Below are positions 1-9,544 of a stretch of DNA of 43,571 nucleotides, one piece after another. The stretch's first letter is position 1; every line of letters starts with the position of its first letter. Source of the DNA: JAJNBA01 sp035512775 (GTDB lineage Bacteria; Actinomycetota; UBA4738; HRBIN12); assembly GCA_035512775.1 (NCBI GenBank), contig DATKDI010000073.1, positions 1 to 43,571 on the forward strand, in the 5' to 3' direction. The position numbers and the translations under genes are program-made. The notes beneath the pieces are model-generated. The model searched no databases, was not told where the DNA came from, and saw only the letters and a list, made by a program, of their open reading frames with translations.

Positions 1-1
1 G

Positions 2-589
2 ACCGTGCTCTCGCGCTGCCACGTCGTCACGTTCACCGCGCTGCCGGAGGCGTTCGTCGTGGAGGAGCTGATCCGAGGGGGCTCGGACGAAGTCCGCGCG
101 CGGCTGGCCGCGCGTCTCGCGGGAGGCAATCTCGGCCGTGCTCGGAGGCTGGCCGGCTCCGAGGAAGGCCTCCGGTTCCGAGACGCCGCTCGGACCGCGA
201 TCCAGCTCGCGGTGGCCGGGCCGGCCGGAGCTCTCGAGGCCGCGAGCGTCGTCCTGCAGGCGGCCGGCGACTACAAGAAGGGTATGAAGGAGGAGTTCAA
301 GCAGGATCTCGCACCCTTCCTGAACGATCGTGGTCAGCCCGAGGAGGCGTATCGGGGCCCGATCAAGCGCCTCGAGATCCGGTTCCAACGCCGCGAGCGC
401 CGGGCCGAGCGAGACTACGTCGATTGGGTGCTGCTGGGGGTCTCGGCGCTGCTCCGGGACTCCGTCGCCGCTGAGGTCGGCGGAGGGATCGAGGTCCTGC
501 TCAATCCCGCCCTCGCCGAAGACATCAACCTGAACACCCGGCTGGTCCTCGAGCGCGCGTTCCTCCGTCTCGGCGACGTTGCCGCGTAA
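2..589 (+). CDS. holB: DNA polymerase III delta' subunit, C-terminal part (partial)
   Basis: The frame is open from the first bases, so the N-terminal ATPase part lies outside the window and about 195 residues remain. The opening residues (SRCHVVTFTALP, then a helix and ARLAGGNLGRARRLA) match the sensor-2/lid end of the AAA+ module in clamp-loader delta' proteins. The alpha-helical rest fits the collar domain. Delta' takes part in loading the sliding clamp during replication. The gene ends with TAA at 587-589 and is followed by 83 non-coding bases. The identification rests on the C-terminal pattern only; a gamma/tau-like paralogue is less likely because the tail is short. Confidence 0.7.
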   Translation, partial: TVLSRCHVVTFTALPEAFVVEELIRGGSDEVRARLAARLAGGNLGRARRLAGSEEGLRFRDAARTAIQLAVAGPAGALEAASVVLQAAGDYKKGMKEEFKQDLAPFLNDRGQPEEAYRGPIKRLEIRFQRRERRAERDYVDWVLLGVSALLRDSVAAEVGGGIEVLLNPALAEDINLNTRLVLERAFLRLGDVAA

Positions 590-610
590 GGGTGCTCGGG
601 GCACTCAACT

Positions 611-626
611 GTGGTGCTGGCACCAC
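611..626. repeat. Perfect palindrome upstream of the receiver gene
   Basis: GTGGTGCTGGCACCAC has 7-base arms around a 2-base centre and lies about 46 bases before the ATG at 673. A closely similar 16-base element occurs at 9861-9876 upstream of the UspA gene. A regulator-binding site is possible; no protein can be assigned. Confidence 0.4.
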
Positions 627-672
627 TGGCGCATCCTCGCGGTGGTGGGACGCTTTCATCAGGGAGAGCGTG

Positions 673-1050
673 ATGGGTGTGAAGGTCCTTATCGTCGACG
701 ATCAGGAGCCCTTCCGGATGGCCGCCAGGATGGTGGTGGAGGCCACGGAGGGCTTCGAAGTCGTGGGCGAGGCGGAGACGGGGGAGGACTCCGTGACGAT
801 GGCCGCCGACCTCATGCCGGACCTCGTGCTGATGGACGTGAACCTCCCGGGGATCAACGGGCTCGACGCCACCCGCCAGATCCTTGCCGACAACGCGAAC
901 AGCGCCGTCGTGTTGCTCCTGTCGACGTACGAGGAAGAGGAGTACGCGCCGCGCGCGGCGGAGTGCGGTGCGGCCGCCTACATCCCCAAGTCGGTCTTCG
1001 GACCCGACCGGCTGGAGCAGGCCTGGGCCGCGGCGCGAGGCGCAGCCTGA
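673..1050 (+). CDS. Stand-alone receiver-domain response regulator
   Basis: This 125-residue protein is a receiver domain and nothing else. The acidic pocket (VDD, residues 8-10), phospho-acceptor Asp55 (LMDVNLPG) and conserved Lys106 (YIPKS) are present. There is no DNA-binding or enzymatic output domain, so it should act by protein contact or as a phosphate relay or sink. I chose ATG 673 because AGGGAGAG (661-668) is a good ribosome binding site; upstream starts would add residues unlike the family. It faces the end of the histidine kinase operon with only 7 bases between the stop codons. Those kinases are plausible partners, but pairing cannot be read from sequence. Confidence 0.85.
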   Translation: MGVKVLIVDDQEPFRMAARMVVEATEGFEVVGEAETGEDSVTMAADLMPDLVLMDVNLPGINGLDATRQILADNANSAVVLLLSTYEEEEYAPRAAECGAAAYIPKSVFGPDRLEQAWAAARGAA

Positions 1051-1057
1051 AGTCTTC

Positions 1058-3133
1058 TCAGGAGAGCGGCACGCTGCCGCGGAGGCTGGTACCCGCTCCG
1101 GGTGCGCTCTTCACGCTGAACGTCCCTCCCAACGAATCGATCCGGTCGGCGATCCCCTGGAGCCCGGTGCCGTGCGTCGTCGAAGCGGGATCGAACCCGA
1201 CGCCGTCGTCGACGACCGCGAACGCGAGATGCCCGTCGGTTCGATCGATCGAGATCGTGACACCCGACGCGTCTGCGTACTTGGCCACGTTCTGGAGGGC
1301 TTCGAGGCACGAGAAGTAGATGGCCGCTTCGACATCCTGGGAGAACCGACCGACCGCGGGTGCGTCGATCGAGACGGGCACGGGCGACTTCCGGGCCTGG
1401 GCTTCGAGCGCGGCCGGAAGGCCCTTGTCCGCGAGCAAAGGGGGATAGATCCCGCGCGCGAGGTCCCGCAGCTCCTCCAGCGCATCGGTGGCGTCAGCCT
1501 GGAGCTGCTCTGCCATCGGAACGACCTTCGCTGGGTCGCGTTCCGCGAGCTGTTCGAGAAGTCGGAGCTTCACCGTGAGCGCCACGAGTCGCTGCTGGGC
1601 GCCGTCGTGGATGTTGCGCTCGAGCTTCCGACGCTCCTGGTCCTGGGCGACGACCAGTCGTTGGCGCGAAGCCCGGAGCTCCTCGATCAGCCGGACGTTC
1701 CGCAGAACGAACCCGGCCTGTGAGGCGAGATCTCGGACGATGCGTCGTTTCGCCGGGGTCATCGGATCGCTCGGTGTCGGCTCGACGCTCAGCGCACCGA
1801 GGAGCTCACCCTGGTGGCGCACCTCGAACGCCTCCTCACCGCGAAGCTCTGGAAGCTCGTCCGGATCGGTGGGGAGTGACGTCGACGCGGGGGAGCCCAG
1901 CGGCCATGCGGCCGCCGTGTGGAGCTCACGACCGACACGGAGCCAGATACGGGCGGAGCGCGCCCGCGTGGCCTCGCCCACGAGCTGCGCCATCCGAGGG
2001 AGCACGTCGTCCGATGAGTAAGTGGCGCCGACCCGGCCGGAGAACTCGGTGAGGACCTCGTACGGCGTCGAGCGTCCCCCGAACACGAGCCGGTCCGCGA
2101 GCCACGTCGAGAACCTGTACAGCGGCACGAGAAAGAGTCCTAGGATCACACCGGCGACGAGCACCAGCGCCGGCCGCTCGTCCAGCGACGGCAACACGCC
2201 TGCGGCGATCAGAAGCGTGGCGACACCGCCCACCACCATGAGAGAGGCGACCAGCACCGCGAACACGGCCGTCCTCTTGATCACGAGATCGAGATCGAAG
2301 AGACCGTGTCGGATGATCGAGAGGCCGATCGCGACCGGGAACGCGACGCCGATGCAGGCGAAGAGCGCGAGCCAGAGGCCCTCGACGACTGGGTTGAACT
2401 GGTCCCCGTCGACGGAGAGGCTCGACCCGATCGTCCCGACCAGCAGCACACATGCGAGGGCGGCCAGGTAGGCGAGCCACCTGATCTGCTGCCGCTCGTC
2501 TCCACTTGCCCGCCGGTACCGCAGGAACAGGGCGACGACCGACGCGACCGACGCGATGAACAGCCCGGTCGTGGTGGCGACCAACACGGGCCCCAGCACC
2601 GGCCGAAGTGCCTCCACACCGGTCGGGTTCGGGACCTTGACGACGTCGTTGTCGACGGGTCCCGGGTTCAACATGACCGCCAATGCCGAGATCACGGAGA
2701 TGGCGACCACCGCCACGGGAACCCATCGCCATCGGGGTGAGTGCACGCGTCCGGTGGGGAAGAGGAGCAGGATCAGCGGGATCGGCATGAAGACGACGAA
2801 GAAGACCCAGTTGCTGAGCCACACCGCCACGTCGAGGAAAGGGACGGACGCCGACGGCTCGGTGACGTATCCGTACGTGACGAGCTCGGACGTGAGCCCC
2901 ACGAGCACGAATCCCAGCGCGATCGTCAGCATCAGCCAGCCGAGGGGATTGCCGGGGATGCGAGATGCCACGACGGCTCCGACGGTGCCGTACCCGAGCA
3001 TCATCAGGATCGCGATCGCGACGAACGCCTCGAACGAGTCGTTCCAGGCCGTGACTGTCGCCGTGATCGCGAGGAGCACGAGCATCAGGCCGTAGATGGC
3101 CCACGGCACGCGTCGTCGAAGGACGCTCGTCAC
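1058..3133 (-). CDS. Membrane sensor histidine kinase 1 (HisKA_3 type)
   Basis: This is a 691-residue sensor kinase and the last gene of the minus-strand kinase operon. Residues 1-340 carry about ten hydrophobic segments and the family-typical stretches VASRIPGNPLGW, SGDERQQIRWLA and STPYEVLTEF. A GAF-like region (about 365-485) and a short coiled segment follow. The dimerisation box ERNIHDGAQQ carries phospho-acceptor His509. The ATP-binding domain has an N box (EALQNVAKYA) and glycine boxes (DDGVGFDP, GTGLQG). HDGAQQ also has the DxxxQ phosphatase motif of NarX/DesK-like kinases, so it probably both phosphorylates and dephosphorylates a NarL-type regulator. Its ATG overlaps the previous kinase stop by four bases, indicating translational coupling. 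The signal sensed is unknown. Confidence 0.9.
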   Translation of the reverse strand: MTSVLRRRVPWAIYGLMLVLLAITATVTAWNDSFEAFVAIAILMMLGYGTVGAVVASRIPGNPLGWLMLTIALGFVLVGLTSELVTYGYVTEPSASVPFLDVAVWLSNWVFFVVFMPIPLILLLFPTGRVHSPRWRWVPVAVVAISVISALAVMLNPGPVDNDVVKVPNPTGVEALRPVLGPVLVATTTGLFIASVASVVALFLRYRRASGDERQQIRWLAYLAALACVLLVGTIGSSLSVDGDQFNPVVEGLWLALFACIGVAFPVAIGLSIIRHGLFDLDLVIKRTAVFAVLVASLMVVGGVATLLIAAGVLPSLDERPALVLVAGVILGLFLVPLYRFSTWLADRLVFGGRSTPYEVLTEFSGRVGATYSSDDVLPRMAQLVGEATRARSARIWLRVGRELHTAAAWPLGSPASTSLPTDPDELPELRGEEAFEVRHQGELLGALSVEPTPSDPMTPAKRRIVRDLASQAGFVLRNVRLIEELRASRQRLVVAQDQERRKLERNIHDGAQQRLVALTVKLRLLEQLAERDPAKVVPMAEQLQADATDALEELRDLARGIYPPLLADKGLPAALEAQARKSPVPVSIDAPAVGRFSQDVEAAIYFSCLEALQNVAKYADASGVTISIDRTDGHLAFAVVDDGVGFDPASTTHGTGLQGIADRIDSLGGTFSVKSAPGAGTSLRGSVPLS

Positions 3134-5358
3134 CCCTCGCTCCCCATCTCGGTCGGCACCACACCGGAGATCGTCGTCCCCGCCTCGGGCGCGCTCCGGA
3201 CCTCGAGCGTTCCCCCGATCGCGTCGAGGCGGTCGGCCATCCCCTGGAGCCCGGTGCCGCCGCCCTTGGCGGCCGCATCGAACCCACGACCGTCGTCCAC
3301 GATCTCGAACCGGAGCTCGCCCTCGTCCTGTCGAAGGCGGATCTCGACGGTCGACGCCTCCGCGTACTTCGCGACGTTGTTCAGCGCCTCGAGGCAGCAG
3401 AAGTACACGGCCGACTCCACATCCGGAACGTACCGGCCGACGCCGTCGGGTTGCACGGAGACGGGGACCGGCGACTTCCGCGCTTGCGCCTCGAGCGCGG
3501 CGGGCAGTCCCTTGTCGGCGAGCAGTGGCGGATAGATCCCTCGGGCGAGGTCGCGAAGATCCTCGAGTGTCTCGACCGTGCGCGCTTGGAGATCCACGAG
3601 GAGCCCCCGCGCCTTCGCGGGGTCGCGGTCGACCATGCCTTCGGCGAGGCGCAGCTGCACAGAAAGCGCCACGAGCTGCTGCTGCGCGCCGTCATGGATG
3701 TTCCGCTCGAGGGCACGAGCACGTTCATCTTGCGCGCTCACGATCCGGCGGCGCGACTCCCGGAGGTCCTCGATCAAGCGGACGTTGCGCAGCACCAGGC
3801 CCGCCTGCGCGGCCATGTCGCGGATCAGCTTCTCCTTCGTCGGGTTCATCGGATCGTCTGCGGCAGGAGAGACGGTGAGCGCACCCAGAAGCTCGCCTTG
3901 GTGTTTCACCTCGAACGCCTCTTCGTCGCCGAAGGTCGGAAGCTCATCCGCTCGAACCGCCATGCCCGGCGGGATCGCGACTCCTGGAGGCCAGGAGGCC
4001 TCCACACGCATCTCGTCGCCGATTCGGAGCCAGACCCGCGCGGTCCGCGCGCCGCTGGCTTCACCGAGGAGTTGCACCATCCGCGGGAGCACGTCCTCGG
4101 TCGAATACGTCTCGCCGACCCGCTCCCCGAACTCGGAGAGCACCTCGTACGGCGTCGCCCGCTTGCCGTACACGACCCGATTGGCCCACCGGCGCGCCCG
4201 GATCCGGATCAGCATCAAGCCGGCCGTCAGGATCGCCCCGATGGCGATCGGGACCGGATCCAACACGTCCCCTCCGACGCCGAACACGGCCGTAGGGATC
4301 GCGACGAACACGAGGCCGACAACCGCGGTGGATCCGGCGACGAGCACGCCGTACTGCACGGTCTTCTTGACGACGACGTCGAGATCCCAGAGGCCGTGCC
4401 GGAAGATCGCGACGAGGTACGCGGCCGGGATGCCAAGCACGATCGTGAACGCGGTGAGCGCGAACAACGCCTCGAAGACGGGAGCGTCCGCGTCCCGGAC
4501 GAAGAGCACTGCTCCCAGGCTCACCACCCACTGCGTCACGAAGAAGAACCCGGCGAGAGAGGCCACGTACATGAGCCACCGCATCTGCTGACGTTCCTCT
4601 CCGGTGGCCCGCTTGAAACGCTGGCGCACCGCGACCACGGTGGAGAGCCCTGAGACGAGGGCGATCACCGTGCCGAAGGTGATGATCCGAGGGGCGATGT
4701 CCGCCAACGCGTCGATCCCGAAGGGGTTCTCATAGAGGATCCCGTCCTCGATCCAGTTGTTGTAGGGGCCGGGTCGGAACAGGAACCCCAAGATCGCGAC
4801 GGCGGTGCCACCGACGAGTCCGGTGACGGCCCTGCGCCATCGGCGGCTCGGCGCGTGGCCGTCCGGGTACAGGAGGAACAGGAGGGGGAGCAGGGCGATC
4901 GGATAGAACGCGTACTCGCCGAGCGTGGCCCAGAGGCCGACGAGCGGTACGGAGCCCGGCTCGGCCTTCAGGCCGAAGATCACGAGTGCCTGCCCGAGCG
5001 TCAGCAACGGGAACGGTGCGCCGGTGATGAGGAAGATCCATCCCGCCCAGTTCCTCGGTTGTCGCCAGACGATGAGGAAACCAACGGCGAGCCACATGAG
5101 CAAAAGCACGACGAGGACGGCGAAGCCGGGGTTGTAGTCGCCGGTGCTGGCCTCGAGCGCGTCTCCTCGCGTTCGTTCCCTCTCGAGCTCTCTTAGCGTC
5201 TCTTGCATCCGGGGCGTGGACAGGTCGCCCACGACGACGATCTGGCCCGGCTCGATCCGCTGCCGTGCAGCGAGGCCGATCGGGATCGACGTGACGGCCG
5301 CGGTCAGGCTCAGCAGGACGATGGCCCCGGCGATCACACGCGCGGTCCTTGGACTCAT
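3130..5358 (-). CDS. Membrane sensor histidine kinase 2 (HisKA_3 type)
   Basis: This 742-residue paralogue of the neighbouring kinases is the longest of the set. The extra length is mainly N-terminal: after the first helix there is an extracytoplasmic loop (about residues 30-75, rich in Arg and Glu) that the others lack. About ten hydrophobic segments, a GAF-like region and the kinase core follow. Phospho-acceptor His555 lies in ERNIHDGAQQQLVAL. The N box is EALNNVAKYA and the glycine boxes are DDGRGFDA and GTGLQG, so all catalytic motifs are intact. It overlaps its neighbours by four bases on both sides. The loop suggests an external ligand different from its paralogues; this is inference. 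Confidence 0.9.
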   Translation of the reverse strand: MSPRTARVIAGAIVLLSLTAAVTSIPIGLAARQRIEPGQIVVVGDLSTPRMQETLRELERERTRGDALEASTGDYNPGFAVLVVLLLMWLAVGFLIVWRQPRNWAGWIFLITGAPFPLLTLGQALVIFGLKAEPGSVPLVGLWATLGEYAFYPIALLPLLFLLYPDGHAPSRRWRRAVTGLVGGTAVAILGFLFRPGPYNNWIEDGILYENPFGIDALADIAPRIITFGTVIALVSGLSTVVAVRQRFKRATGEERQQMRWLMYVASLAGFFFVTQWVVSLGAVLFVRDADAPVFEALFALTAFTIVLGIPAAYLVAIFRHGLWDLDVVVKKTVQYGVLVAGSTAVVGLVFVAIPTAVFGVGGDVLDPVPIAIGAILTAGLMLIRIRARRWANRVVYGKRATPYEVLSEFGERVGETYSTEDVLPRMVQLLGEASGARTARVWLRIGDEMRVEASWPPGVAIPPGMAVRADELPTFGDEEAFEVKHQGELLGALTVSPAADDPMNPTKEKLIRDMAAQAGLVLRNVRLIEDLRESRRRIVSAQDERARALERNIHDGAQQQLVALSVQLRLAEGMVDRDPAKARGLLVDLQARTVETLEDLRDLARGIYPPLLADKGLPAALEAQARKSPVPVSVQPDGVGRYVPDVESAVYFCCLEALNNVAKYAEASTVEIRLRQDEGELRFEIVDDGRGFDAAAKGGGTGLQGMADRLDAIGGTLEVRSAPEAGTTISGVVPTEMGSEG

Positions 5359-7472
5359 CCCACCACCTCGAACATGCGGGCCGGCACGGTTCCGGTGACC
5401 GTCGTTCCCTCACCGGGGGTGCTCTCGATCGTGAGCTCGCCCCCGATCGCGGCCATCCGGTCACGCATGATCTGGAAACCCTCGCCCTCGGAGGCCCCCG
5501 CGACGGCGAATCCCGCCCCATGGTCGCGAACCGTGAACGACAACTCTCCGCTGTCATGGCTCAACGAGATCTCGACCGGTGATCCCGGTGCGTGCCGCTG
5601 AGCGTTCTGGACCGCCTGCACGCAACAGAAGTACACGGCGGCCTCGATGGCCGGGTCGTAGCGTCCGGCCGTCGCGCCGCCGTTCGAGAACCGCGTCTCG
5701 GATGTCGCGCGTCGGGCCAAGGCCGACAACGCTGCCGCGAGCCCCTCGTCGACGAGGAGAGGAGGGAAGATCCCTCGCGCCACCTCGCGCAGATCGTTCA
5801 GCGCTGCGTTGGTCCGTTCACTCAGATGATCGAGCGAGAGCCGCACCGGGTCGGGATCGGCGACGACACGAGCCGCGTCGAAGCCGATCTGGTCACGGAT
5901 CCGGGCGATCTCGGCTCCGACGCCCTCTCGGAGCTCCTGCTCCAGGCGTCGCCGCTGCGCGTCGCGAACGGTGACGAGCCGCTCGCGCGAGCGCCGCAAG
6001 TCTTCGTTGCGCGAGGCGAGCTCCTCCGCCCTCGCCTCCAGATCGAGTGATAGACGCGCGTTCTCGAGGGCGATCCCGGCATGCGCGGCGAGATCCTCGA
6101 GGAGCGAGCGTTCGGCGGCGTGAAGAGGGTCGCCGGCCGACTTCACGATCGCGATGTCCCCGATGGGCTCGCCGGCGTGGTCGATGCCGAGGACCAGCGT
6201 GGGCTCGGCGATGTCGGTGTCGGGCGGCCAAGTGGCCGCCCGCGTCCGGCCCTTCTCGAGGAAGAGTCTGACGCGGGCCGCCCGCGCGCCCACACCTCGA
6301 GCCGCCGCCTCGGCCATGTCGGGGAGTACGTGATCCGCCGAGGGCACGGCCGCCATCCGATGGCCGAACTCCGCCATGACCTCGTATGGGGTGGCGCGGC
6401 GCCCGTAGACGATCCGGTTCGCCACCCGCTGAAGCAACGACCAAGCCGGTTGCACGCCCACGGCGACGAGGGCGGTCGCGGCGATCCTGAGGGTCTGGCT
6501 CTTCGTGTCGCCGATCAGCGCCCCGACCCCCACGACGAGCCCTACGTAGACGGCAGCGATGCCGACCGCGAGCGCGACGTATGCGATGGTCTTCGAGACC
6601 ACGACGTCGACGTCGTAGAGGCGGTATCGGAAGATCGCGAGGGCTGTGGCCGACGGGATCCCGAAGACGAGGACGATGACCAGCGAGATCCAGAGGACAT
6701 CGGACTCCGGGTCGCCGAAGAGCAAGCCCTGGACGATCATCGCGAGCAGGATCGAGGCCGCGGCGAGCGCGACCAGCATCAGCCACTTGATCTGCTGCCG
6801 CTCGTCTCCTCGAGAGCGACGGAAGCGGACGATGAGCGAGACGATGGCCGCCGCAGAGGCTGCCAGGACGATCGCAACGCCGCCGTCGAGGAACAGGGGC
6901 TCCCACGGACGGAGGAACTCGAGTCCGAGCGGGTTCCGGATGCTGAAGCGGTTCGGCTCGTTGTACACGGTTCCCGGATGGAAGACCAGCCACACCAGAA
7001 AGAGCAGACTCCCGGCGAACCATGCACGACTCACCCAACGCCACCGTGGGCTGGGTGGGGCTCCCGTCGGGAACAGCAGGAAGAGCATCGGGATCGCGAG
7101 TGCCATCACGGCAGGGAACAGGCTCGCCGTCATCCCGGCGATGCCTGTGCCGGGGAGGCTCGCGACGTACGGCTCTTTGAACGCGACGTCGAGATAACCC
7201 TCGCCCGGCAGGCCGAGAGCGATCGCACCACCCATGGCGAGGAAGACCCAACCGAGCACGTTGTCCGCACGCGTCACGATCAGCCGACCGAGCGTTGAGA
7301 AGCCGGCCACGAGCACGATGATCAGCACGACGAAGATCGGATCGCCCCCGCCCTCTCCGCTGATGGCCCCCCCGATCACGGCGAGGATCACGAGCGAGAT
7401 GACGGCGAGCGAGCCGAGATGGACGATCCTTGCCCATCGAGCCGAACGGGTCATCGTGACGTGTTCGCTCAC
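5355..7472 (-). CDS. Histidine-kinase paralogue 3 lacking the phospho-acceptor His
   Basis: This 705-residue protein has the same layout as its neighbours: an N-terminal multi-helix membrane region, a GAF-like domain, a coiled segment, a dimerisation domain and an ATPase domain. Where the paralogues read ERNIHDGAQQ, it reads EQELREGVGA. Arg515 (codon CGA, 5930-5928) therefore replaces His, and the DxxxQ phosphatase motif is also lost. The ATP side looks kept: N box QAVQNAQRHA and glycine boxes DHGAGF and GEGFQI. The reading frame is intact and both 4-base overlaps are kept, so it does not look like ordinary decay. It may be a pseudokinase that acts by heterodimerising with a neighbour, or it may phosphorylate a partner in trans. 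Both are inference. Confidence 0.88.
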   Translation of the reverse strand: MSEHVTMTRSARWARIVHLGSLAVISLVILAVIGGAISGEGGGDPIFVVLIIVLVAGFSTLGRLIVTRADNVLGWVFLAMGGAIALGLPGEGYLDVAFKEPYVASLPGTGIAGMTASLFPAVMALAIPMLFLLFPTGAPPSPRWRWVSRAWFAGSLLFLVWLVFHPGTVYNEPNRFSIRNPLGLEFLRPWEPLFLDGGVAIVLAASAAAIVSLIVRFRRSRGDERQQIKWLMLVALAAASILLAMIVQGLLFGDPESDVLWISLVIVLVFGIPSATALAIFRYRLYDVDVVVSKTIAYVALAVGIAAVYVGLVVGVGALIGDTKSQTLRIAATALVAVGVQPAWSLLQRVANRIVYGRRATPYEVMAEFGHRMAAVPSADHVLPDMAEAAARGVGARAARVRLFLEKGRTRAATWPPDTDIAEPTLVLGIDHAGEPIGDIAIVKSAGDPLHAAERSLLEDLAAHAGIALENARLSLDLEARAEELASRNEDLRRSRERLVTVRDAQRRRLEQELREGVGAEIARIRDQIGFDAARVVADPDPVRLSLDHLSERTNAALNDLREVARGIFPPLLVDEGLAAALSALARRATSETRFSNGGATAGRYDPAIEAAVYFCCVQAVQNAQRHAPGSPVEISLSHDSGELSFTVRDHGAGFAVAGASEGEGFQIMRDRMAAIGGELTIESTPGEGTTVTGTVPARMFEVVG

Positions 7473-9544
7473 GACCGCACCCGTTCTGGGACCCGCAGCC
7501 GGCCCGAGACCGTCGTGCCCCCGCCCGGCGCCGAGGCGATGGCGACGTCGCCTCCGAACGCGGCCAGTCGGTCACGCATGCTCAGCAGTCCGGTCCCGGT
7601 CTGCGTTGTCGCCGCGTCGAAGCCGATCCCGTCGTCTTCGACCTGGAAGGACAGGCCGTCATCGTCTCGAGCGAGGCGAACGCGCACGCTGGTCGCCCGC
7701 GCGTACTTGGCGGCGTTCTGCATCGCCTCGAGACACACGAAGTAGACGGCGGCCTCGATCTCGATCGGAAGTCGGTCGACGCCCCCGCTGTCGACGGAGA
7801 AGGGGACCCCCGCCGCTTGACCCTGTTGAGCGAGAGCGGCTCCGATCCCCTGCTCTTCCAAGACCGAGGGATAGATCCCGGTGGCCAGGTCGAGCAGGGT
7901 CGTGAGCGCGAGGTTCGTCTGGTCCCTGAGCTCCGTGAGCTGGTCCGCGGCCCGCGGTGGATCCTTCGCGGCCGTTGCACCCGCGAGGCGGAGCTTGACC
8001 GCGAGCGCGACGAGATGCTGTTGGGCGCCGTCGTGGATGTTGCGCTCCAACCTGCGGCGTTCGGCGTCGTGCGCCTGCACGATCCGCATACGGGACTCCT
8101 GCAACTCCTCGGCCCGAAGGGACAGCTCGCTCACTCTCGCCTCGAGCTCCCCGGTGAGCGACAGGTTCCGGATGACCAGGCCCGTCTGGGACGCGAGATC
8201 GGCGAGGAGGCTCTCCTCGGCTGGCCGAAGTGGCTGGCCCGGCGCGGTCCACACGCGGATCTGTCCGAGGATCTCGTCCTGATACCGGATGTCTTCGGCA
8301 CGCCAGTCACGAGCGGGATGGATCCCGTCGCTCGGCCACGTGGCAGCTGGTCTGGGTTCGCCGACGCTCTCGAGCCAGATCTCCACGTGGGTTGCTCCCG
8401 TTGCCTCCGCGATGACGCGGGCGGTCCGCGGGAGGATGTCGCCCGTCGCGTACGCCGCGCCGACGCGATCGTTGAAGCGAGCGAGCACCTCGTAGGGCTC
8501 CGCGCGCTTCCCGAACACGAGCCGGTTGGCGAGCTTCGTTGCACGTCGCCGGATCGGCTGGAAGAGCGCCGCGACGATCGCCGTCGCCACGAGCGAGGGA
8601 ACGAGGGAGTCGGCGTCGGTCGCCTGCGCGCCGATCACCACGACGACCGCGACGTAGATGGCCGTGATGAAGGCGGCGAGGGCACCGAACACGAGGGTCC
8701 GGCGGATCACCACGTCGATCTCGTACAGGCGGTGTTTCAGGATCGCGACGCCGATCGCCGCAGGGACCCCGATCGCGAGCACGAGGAAGAAGAGGAAGAA
8801 GAGCGCGTTGTTCACCGCGACGTTGCTCTCGGTCGCGAAGCTTCCGATCATCAGAACCAACGCCGCGAGGCCGACGTACGCGAGCCACCGGATCTGCTGG
8901 CGTTCGTCTCCGGACGATCTCCGGAACCTGAGCACCAGCGAGGTCAACGCCGCGAGCGCGGCCACGAGGGAGCCGAAGCCGCCCACCGTCAGGAAGACAT
9001 CCGCGAGCGGCGCGAGCGACTCGACGGCCGTCGGATTCTCCAGCGGGAACCGCTCTGGCGTCTCGAGGGGGTTCGGAGAGAGGATGAACCCGAGAGCGGC
9101 GAGGAGCGCGAAGCCTCCGATCGCCCAGAGGAGGAACCTCCACCGAGGCGAGGGTGGGCGGCCGTTGGGGAACAGGAGCAACACGAGCGGCACGGCCACC
9201 AGTGCCGCCACGAAGATCCAGCTCTGGAGCCACGCGAGCGGCACCACCATCGTCATCGATCCGGTCACGAGCCCCCGGGTCACGAACTCGTCCGCGAACG
9301 CGGTGATCGCGAAGATCGCGGCGATCAGGCAGAAGAGCCATCCGATGGAGTTCCTGGGGTGACGCGAGGCGATCAGAGCGCCGACGCCCCCGTATCCGAG
9401 AACCAGGCCGATCCCGCCGTAGATGAACTCGACATCCTCATCCCCAGGGCGGTACTCGACCTCAAGCGCGAGTCCCCACCCGATGAGGGCCAAGTCGAAG
9501 ACCAGGAGGGCCCACGCCAGCCGGGACGCCGTCCTCGCCCTCAC
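7469..9544 (-). CDS. Membrane sensor histidine kinase 4 (HisKA_3 type)
   Basis: From the GTG at 9544 this kinase is 691 residues long. I chose this start because its GTGA overlaps the stop of the preceding remnant gene, matching every other junction of the operon, and because VRARTASRLAWALL then lines up with the paralogue N-termini. A longer frame open to 9646 would add a charged tail not seen in the others. It has about ten hydrophobic segments, a GAF-like region and a coiled linker. His504 lies in ERNIHDGAQQHLVAL, the N box is EAMQNAAKYA and the glycine boxes are DDGIGFDA and GTGLLS. All catalytic motifs are intact. The partner regulator is not identifiable from sequence. Confidence 0.88.
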   Translation of the reverse strand: MRARTASRLAWALLVFDLALIGWGLALEVEYRPGDEDVEFIYGGIGLVLGYGGVGALIASRHPRNSIGWLFCLIAAIFAITAFADEFVTRGLVTGSMTMVVPLAWLQSWIFVAALVAVPLVLLLFPNGRPPSPRWRFLLWAIGGFALLAALGFILSPNPLETPERFPLENPTAVESLAPLADVFLTVGGFGSLVAALAALTSLVLRFRRSSGDERQQIRWLAYVGLAALVLMIGSFATESNVAVNNALFFLFFLVLAIGVPAAIGVAILKHRLYEIDVVIRRTLVFGALAAFITAIYVAVVVVIGAQATDADSLVPSLVATAIVAALFQPIRRRATKLANRLVFGKRAEPYEVLARFNDRVGAAYATGDILPRTARVIAEATGATHVEIWLESVGEPRPAATWPSDGIHPARDWRAEDIRYQDEILGQIRVWTAPGQPLRPAEESLLADLASQTGLVIRNLSLTGELEARVSELSLRAEELQESRMRIVQAHDAERRRLERNIHDGAQQHLVALAVKLRLAGATAAKDPPRAADQLTELRDQTNLALTTLLDLATGIYPSVLEEQGIGAALAQQGQAAGVPFSVDSGGVDRLPIEIEAAVYFVCLEAMQNAAKYARATSVRVRLARDDDGLSFQVEDDGIGFDAATTQTGTGLLSMRDRLAAFGGDVAIASAPGGGTTVSGRLRVPERVRS

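Noticed and set aside
619..632. TGGCACCACTGGCGC as a sigma-54 promoter
   Set aside because: The -24 half fits but the -12 half does not, and sigma-54 is rarely present in Actinomycetota.
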